Below, in pieces: positions 57,611-64,000 of a DNA stretch of 64,000 nt. This stretch comes from Earliella scabrosa (Eukaryota; Basidiomycota; Agaricomycetes; Polyporales; Polyporaceae). Under the pieces are notes generated by a model. That model was not told where the DNA came from. It saw nothing but the letters and a program-made list of their open reading frames with translations, and searched no databases. How positions within the stretch are numbered: position 1 is the first letter of the stretch; every line of letters starts with the position of its first letter. The translations under genes were made by a program, and so were the position numbers. The stretch is taken from positions 1,116,001 to 1,180,000 of the forward strand of contig JABYQQ010000010.1 of assembly GCA_022605405.1 (NCBI GenBank), written 5' to 3'.

Positions 57611-60000
57611 ATGGCACAGGCAACGAGCATCGTGCTGGGTCTCTTCGTCTCCCTCGCATTCCTCATCTTGCGGAAGCTGCGAGTCTTCTCGCGCTCGCCG
57701 CTGGATAACATTGCCGGTCCTCCTGCGACGTCGTGGCTCAAAGGTGAGCACCATTCCGTCCAATACGTATGGTCACACTATACCAATCTCAGGATCTTAT
57801 GACAACAGGGCATCTGGAGCAACTGCATGTCAGGAGCTCGGCCCAGTTCCGCAAGGAGCTCGAGGAGAAGTACGGAGCGGTAGTTAAGCTGAAGGGCATG
57901 TTTGGGGTGCGTTCCTTAGTTTCCACGCACCGTCGGGGCGTTTCTGATACGTCTGGTACAGGCCCCACGACTCTTCGTCTTCGACCCCGTCGCTCTGCAT
58001 ACCGTGCTCATCAAGGAGCATCACATCTTCGAGGAACCTGATACCCACATCGTGTAAGTACTAGATGTTGCTTGCGATCACGGCGGAAGTCCTGACAATG
58101 CACTCTCACAGCGGCAATAGTCTGTTCTTTGGACCTGGTTTGGTGTCCGTGACAGGTAAGCCTTGACATAGTACATGTGAGTCTATGCTCACTCCTCCCG
58201 TCCCATCTAGGCGAACAACACAAGAAGCAGCGGAAGCTGCTCAATCCCGCGTTCTCGACGGCCCATCTGCGACAGACCTTCCCCATCATGTACAGTGTGG
58301 TCCACCGGGTAACTCAAGCTCTTATTCCCTTCCCAAATGAACCCCACTCACAATGGGATCAGATGCGAGACGCGGTGCTCCGCCGGACGAGCAAGGAGAC
58401 TTACACGGAGATCGACATGCTCGGGTGGATGAGCCGCACAGCCCTTGAGCTCGTTGGGCAAGCAGGGTTGGGAATCTCACTTGACTCGCTCGAGGACGAG
58501 GGTTCAGGTCCGTACGGCGAAGCACTCAAGTCGTTCATGTGAGTTTCTCCAACTTTCTTCCGTTGTGATATTCTGACAGCGTACTTCCACACAGGCCGTC
58601 CTTGATTGCGGTGCCCGCGATGTATCGGCGGCTTCTCCCCGTCCTTGTCAACATCGGTCCGGCTCCCTTCAGAAAGTTTGTAGTCGAGCACCACCCCTCT
58701 GAGCCGGTGCAGAGGGTCAGGAAGATCATCGAGGTCATGGATTCGAATGCGAGGCGCATAGTCTCAGAGAAGTTGGAAGCTGTGCGAACCGGAGACGAGA
58801 GCAAGTTTAATGAGTTTGACGGCGGCAAAGACATACTGAGTCGGTTGGGTGCGTCCCCACCACCACCGTCTCGTCGCCGATGACCTGACTGATACTTCCC
58901 ACCCCCCTAGTCCGTGCGAACGTGGACGCCTCTGCTGACGAGATGCTCTCAGAGGAAGAGATTGTCGGACAGGTCTCGTGCGTCTTGAGACAACTTCCCT
59001 TTGTGCCCACTGCTCACGCTTTCCGCAGAACGCTGGTCTTCGCCGCAACCGATACGACGTCGAGCGCTCTCTCCCGCATACTGCATCTTCTTGCGGAGCA
59101 CCAGGATGTGCAGGAGAAGCTGCGTGCCGAGATCGTCGAAGCGCGACGCGAGCGAGGCGATCTCGACTTTGACGACCTCTTCCAGCTGCCCTACCTCGAG
59201 GCTGTGTGTCGCGAGACGTTGCGTCTGTAAGTTCTGTGCAACATGTCGTAAGAGTACTCGACGGACTTGAAGACTGATCCTTCTGGTTTGACAGATATGC
59301 CCCGGCCTCGTTTGTCTCCAAGACGTGAGTGTTCCCGGAGCATTCAGCCAACCCGAGAGCTGACACCGCAATAGTGCGAGGGAAGATAGTGTGCTCCCTT
59401 TGCGCGAACCCATTGTGGGAGTCGACGGAAGGGAGCTGTGGCGAGTCCCAGTACCGAAGGGTACCGACGTCATCGTCGGCATAGCCGCTATGAATCGCGC
59501 AAAGGCACTGTGGGGTGACGACGCAGACGAGTGGAAACCGGAGAGGTGGCTCGCACCACTTCCCGAAAGCCTCGTTCAAGCTCGCGTGCCCGCCGTATAT
59601 TCCAATTTGTGCGTGCATAGAATGCTGTCAAAGTCTCTGGTGGGGTCTAATGTTATACTGAATCTCGCAGGATGACCTTCCTTGGTGGTGGGCGGGCTTG
59701 CATGTATGTTCTTCTACTTCCACAGTATCGTGCTATGATCGAACATGGCTGATGACACTCGCCTCGTATAGCGGTTTCAAGTTCTCTCAATGCGAGATGA
59801 GTGCGTTGATATTTATGGCATAGTTATCTTTCATGTCGTTGCTAACATACCGTCCAGAGATCGTCCTGTCCATCCTGCTCGAGTCGTTTGCCTTTGAGCT
59901 CCCCAACGCCTCGATCGTGTGGAACAGCATAGGCGTGGCTTACCCATCCGTTGGCACGAGCAGCAAAGCAGAGCTTCCGATGAAAGTCAAGCGTCTTTGA
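57611..60000 (+). CDS. Cytochrome P450 monooxygenase
   Basis: Haem-thiolate monooxygenase of the ER membrane. Fourteen exons: 57611-57743, 57809-57906, 57962-58053, 58112-58155, 58211-58308, 58363-58538, 58595-58848, 58911-58977, 59029-59226, 59295-59324, 59375-59608, 59671-59703, 59772-59800 and 59858-60000, giving 542 residues. N-terminal membrane anchor VLGLFVSLAFLIL, then the Pro-rich hinge NIAGPPATSW. I-helix FAATDTTSSAL, K-helix ETLRL, PERW, and haem loop FLGGGRACIGFKFSQCE with the axial Cys near 485 are all present. The pattern (EQHKKQRKLLNPAFS, EIDMLGWMSRTALELVGQAGLG) is that of the large Agaricomycete-specific P450 expansions. Substrate unknown; no biosynthetic cluster surrounds it. 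Exon 5/6 splicing removes a 54-bp in-frame intron that would otherwise also be open. Confidence 0.94.
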
Positions 60001-60506
60001 TAGTTGTGCAATACTGTCCCTACCTGACATCCAGTAGAGAGAACGGTACTAGATTCCTCCACGTCCGACCGCAGTACATAGCTTTGGACTCGTGATGTCC
60101 TACATCCACGCAGTACATAAGCTCAATTAAATTTGGCCCCAGCCTGCATATGTTTTGACAGCGAGACAATGATGCCAGACTGGCCCTCTCGGTCAGTAAC
60201 CTCATGGCACTTCGGAGGCTGTTGAAGGACTGCACTTCCCATATCGGGACGTAGCACCGCTGTGGATAATCACGGCCAAATAACGCGTCTACAGGCGCCC
60301 ATTGTGACACGCTGCGACGCGTCTCGCCACAACTCTTGGTTCACGACCTTACAGTCACAACACCTGCGACAGTCGCAGCACACGCACTTGTACGGTCTGC
60401 AGCACACTATTGACTTGGTCTGCACTGATTTAACATCGTTTCTCTCTCTTAGGGCACCCTTGGACCCAACCGACCCCTTTCCCACGCGTCTTCTATCCTA
60501 TCAGAG
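60001..60506. other. Intergenic between P450 and MCM10
   Basis: About 500 bp, tandem orientation. It contains the P450 3' UTR and the MCM10 promoter. No further feature seen. Confidence 0.5.
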
Positions 60507-63141
60507 ATGGACTCTGCTACGAGCAAGAAAATCGCAGAGCAGGAGCGACAAGCAGAGATCAGACGTCAAATTGCACTGCTGCAAAGCCAACTCAAGGAGG
60601 AGCCCACGTCAGCAGTGCCGGAGGAGGCGCCCGCGTCTCCGAAGCGCAAACGACCGAGTGCGAGCGTTCTCGTGCCAGAAACACCTTCGAGTAAGTCATC
60701 TTCTAACGAGTCCAGTAGTGGAAGTCTCTGACAGAAATATAGAGAAGAAGAGAACTAGTGAGAGCAGGAGCGGGTCGAAACCGCATGTACCAATAGCAAC
60801 CACATCAGCCAGCCATCGTCCGTCGACTACCCTGCCCAAAGCCGCACCGACAATCGCGCCTCCGCGTCTAAAGGATGCCCCGGTCGCTCCGCAATCATCC
60901 ACTGTACTGCAGAAACTTGCTGAGGCTCACAAGCAGAAGAATAAGGCCCCCGAACGTGAGACCGTAGCACGGTCGAATGCGTTCTCTGCCAAACCTCCGC
61001 CCATCGCTCCTGATGACCGCGATGACGGGAACGCTGCCGCTAGAGACGAAACCATGGCATTGATTGAGGATATACCAATAGGTCCAACGGACCACAAACC
61101 GCCGTTCGACGACCCACATTTCGAGAAGCTAGAACCGAACTCGAACATTCGCCTATCGTGCGTGCTTTCCGAGACGCTGTCACGACCCTCGCTGACCGAC
61201 TCGGAATAATAGGTCGCGAGCCATTCCGCACGAGGACTTCCAGGACTACCTCCGCGGACGCTACTACCTGTCTCCTTCAAAGCTGTATTCCGTCGTGCGC
61301 CTGCTGCCCAACAAGCAAGGGTACGACGTCCCTGTCTGCGGGGACTGGCTCACCATCGCTGTCGTTGCCGAGCGAGGCAAGATGAAGTACACGCAAGCCC
61401 CGGTCGGAATCTCGCGTGACGACAAGATCCAAGTCGGAGACGACGAGCGCATGGACGATCTCTCCGCCCTTGACGCCCCCGCACAGGGACAAGCGGGTCC
61501 GTCCCGGCCCTTCAACCAGTTCCAGAAGCGACAGAAGCCGCAGGGCGACGTGGGCACAAAGCCGGGCGGGAAGAAGTACGTCAACATGAAGCTGATCGAC
61601 TTTGGCTGCCGCTCGCGCGGGTCGTCGGCCGATGGCGGGAAGGCGAAGATCCGCGGGGACGCGTTCTTGTCTCTGCTGCTGTTCGAGGCGGACGCATGCG
61701 ATGTTGTGACGAAGGATGACGGGACGAAGCAGAAGATCTACCGTGGCGGCAGCCGGGGTGCGTTCGAGCGGATGTCGAAGCTCCGTGAGGGTGCGGTGGT
61801 GGCCCTGCTGAATCCCAAGATCCTAAAGCCGTTCCAGGTGCGCTGCTTCCCGTTCCCGAGTCTGTCCGTGGCGCTGACAGATCGTGTGTGTAGCGAGCTA
61901 CAGACAAACCCCATCCTACAGACAACATTCTCGCCTTGACACCAGAATCGGACGCGTCGATCGCTATCATCGGCTACGCGCTGGACCTCGGAACGTGTCG
62001 CGCGATGAAGCGCGACGGAACACGGTGCACGTCGTGGTGCGACAAGCGCGTCAGCGACGTGTGCGACTTCCACATCCAGATGGCCGTCGAGCGGCGGAGG
62101 GCGGCACGGCCCGAGTTGGCAGTCGGGTACGTCCCTCATACGGACTGCGCTGTCTCACCCCGACCGTACTGCTCACATAGTGACGGACAGGACGACCGGT
62201 ATGTCGGTCTCCGCGAAGAAGAAGCCAGCGTACGACCCCGCACGGCAGTGGGGGCTGAAGCCCGAGACGTCGGCAAGTAGCAGCTCGACGTACGTCGTCT
62301 CGGGGCATGTTATTTCTGGATCCGGCGCGGACCTCGAGACGATGTACATCGGCGAGAACGTGGGTCGTGAGGCGCAGGCCAAGGCGGCGCGAAAACTCGC
62401 GGCGGACTCGGACAAGGCGCTGCAGCGCCTTCTGGCGCGGGACAAGGAGGGCACGAAGGCTGTCCTGTCCGCACGGGAGTTTGCGAAGCGCAAGGCTGAG
62501 GAGGTCAAGAAGGAGAAGGGGAAGGGAAAGGAGGGGAAGAAGGTCGGGAAGTCCAACGCCAGCGCGAGCACGAATGCGTCAAAGTCGGGCAAGGCAAAGG
62601 AGAGCAAGCTGGAGCCGACCGCGAAACAAGAGGATGACTCAAGGATGAGGAAGAACGCGTACTCCGCTGAGCTGATCAAGCAGCTTGGGTTCGACCCGAC
62701 AGCAAAGGATGGACGTGCGCCAAAGGATGCTGAGATCCAGAGCAAGGTGCGTGTCGCTATCGTTTGCTACTTGGTTTCGTTCGTTCCATTCAATGTCCCA
62801 CACAGCTGGACACGCTCAAGGCGCTGCATGCTACACGGAAGATTGAGCTTGGGCCACGGCCAGGCAAGAAGAGCTCGTGCGTGCGCCAGCCACAGCCGCT
62901 ACCGCAGTCGCTTTCGGAACCTCGAGGCAAGCCTGAAGGCTCTGAGAGAACGTCTTCTCCGGGTCCCGACACTCGTGACGATGACGAGCTGGAATACGCA
63001 GACGAGCCAGGTTCTCCATTGCAGTTTCCCGACAGCGATGACGACGACGACCTGGAGAAACAGGAGATCGAGGCGTTCGGCAGGCCGGTCGGGCTTGCAG
63101 AGCAAACAATGGTAGATCTGGATGATAGTGACGGGGATTAG
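60507..63141 (+). CDS. MCM10: MCM10 DNA replication initiation factor
   Basis: Nuclear protein that binds the CMG helicase and polymerase alpha and is needed for origin firing. Six exons: 60507-60690, 60743-61157, 61213-61837, 61894-62126, 62191-62746 and 62806-63141, giving 782 residues. The N-terminus has a predicted coiled coil (KKIAEQERQAEIRRQIALLQ). The OB fold spans about 205-410 (VVRLLPNKQGYDVPVCGDWL, KYVNMKLIDFGCRSR). The conserved zinc finger is Cys443-x9-Cys453-x11-Cys465-x2-His468 in LGTCRAMKRDGTRC and VSDVCDFH, the CCCH spacing of the family. A GMSVSAKKKPAYDP segment and a Lys-rich region follow, then an acidic tail. The exon-4 start (CGAGCTACAGAC) was chosen because it alone joins PFQ to KPHPTDNILALTPES without a stop. 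Confidence 0.95.
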
Positions 63142-63417
63142 GGAGGAGCGTAGCTAGGAATTTCTGGACAGTATAACATAGAAGCTCGGTGCGAGTAGGA
63201 CATGGAGATCACATCACTATCATCCCACGTATAGACGGAGCCTGTATGTGGGAGAGAGGTAATAGAGAGACAGTCCGTTGGAAACGCGCTGCCAACCCAA
63301 GTTCAGTCCGTACCAGTGCAAGTGATGGAATTGTGTACGCATGACCCTTCAAACGACATTCGAGATACTTTGACATAAACTGTGCATTGGGAGTAATAGT
63401 ACATCAGCTTTAGACCG
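63142..63417. other. Short convergent gap
   Basis: 276 bp between the MCM10 and dioxygenase stop codons, holding both 3' UTRs. Nothing else seen. Confidence 0.5.
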
Positions 63418-64000
63418 TTACTTCGCTTCAGCAACATGGCCGCACTCGGAGCACTTGCGGATGGACTCGTTGTTCATCCAGTTCTGGATGACAGGTTTGA
63501 GCTGAGTACCGAGATCGGTGCAGTGGAAGGCATCTTCACGAATGATCGTGGGCTTCGAGTGCGCCCCGGACTTGCAGTACCAGCGCAGGCGATCTGCGGA
63601 CAACCATGGGTACATAGAATATACAGCGCTTACAGGAGAATGACGTACCGATAGAGCCCTCGGGCCGCACGCGCTCGACGACGATTCCGATGGTGTTTGC
63701 GAACCGCACGGGGTTATGGGGAGTGTTCGCTGCACTGCGGTGAGAACATGATGCGGCCGAACGGGGAGCTGCATACCAGGGAGGAGGAACATCTCGCCCT
63801 CCTCAATCCGAATGTCTCGGAACTCTTCGCCATCGACTACACGGAGAAGCATACCACCTTTGTGCTGGTAGAACCACTCCTACACGCTCTTGAGTGCAGC
63901 TCCGTAACCGTGAGACCTCCTTGCGCACCTCAGTCTCATTGACATGATAATCATTCCGCTCATTCGGACCTCCGACGACCATGATGGTGAAGTCCTTCCC
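63418..64000 (-). CDS. BNA1: 3-hydroxyanthranilate 3,4-dioxygenase, 3' part
   Basis: Non-haem iron cupin enzyme of the kynurenine pathway. It opens 3-hydroxyanthranilate towards quinolinate for NAD synthesis. Four exons are in the window: 63929-64000 (cut by the edge, frame intact), 63777-63879, 63649-63729 and 63418-63593. Visible residues: the iron-binding set in DYHVNETEEWFYQ (His and Glu) and NTPHNPVRF (His), VGGPNERNDY at the start of the cupin, and a C-terminal rubredoxin-like Cys set (CKSGAH, HCTDLG, CSECGH), the second metal site that many fungal and bacterial members keep. The N-terminal quarter lies beyond the right edge. No break seen. Confidence 0.95.

Overview
The window is nuclear DNA of a filamentous basidiomycete, most likely an Agaricomycete. 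The genes are GC-rich and broken by many short GT..AG introns of about 50-60 bases. The deuterolysins, GH95 fucosidase, P450 and mobile elements fit a wood- or litter-decay fungus; the exact order is inference. All exon structures below were built by hand by joining frame-compatible exons until a known family protein was continuous.

Left end (1-9 kb), mobile elements. The 3' half of a non-LTR retrotransposon (2-2842) is split by a 716-bp hAT-type MITE with a perfect 8-bp target duplication. Next comes a young, complete Ty1/copia element (3461-8782) with 370-bp LTRs that differ at one base, a 5-bp target duplication and a primer site matching the anticodon arm of initiator tRNA-Met. A single in-frame TGA breaks its gag region.

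10.5-25 kb. An FKBP12 prolyl isomerase (-) has a start codon that is an exon by itself. A 1-kb inverted repeat (14.55-15.58 kb) carries a tRNA-like SINE head in each arm. Fimbrin (+) and an amidase (-) converge, followed by a DUF7137 membrane protein (-).

25-41.6 kb. A Ser/Pro-rich orphan (+), a 17-exon insulinase-family (M16) protease (-), a C2H2 zinc-finger protein (+), then two tandem deuterolysin-type (M35) secreted metalloproteases (+). The second has no visible start codon and an altered third zinc-ligand motif.

41.8-43.4 kb. An AT-rich cluster holds two related MITEs, a GC-rich palindrome inside one of them and a 172-bp foldback element.

46.5-64 kb. A SYGSS-repeat protein (-), a serine carboxypeptidase (+) with three overlapping GATA-factor sites in its promoter, a GH95 alpha-L-fucosidase (-) with 6-nt and 17-nt microexons, a four-helix MARVEL-like membrane protein (+), a cytochrome P450 (+), the replication factor MCM10 (+), and the 3' end of 3-hydroxyanthranilate 3,4-dioxygenase (-) running off the right edge.

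The genes do not form one pathway. They are housekeeping genes (FKBP12, fimbrin, MCM10, the kynurenine-pathway enzyme) mixed with secreted degradation enzymes. I found no convincing new multi-gene system. The most unusual material is in the mobile and inverted-repeat DNA and in the extreme exon structures.
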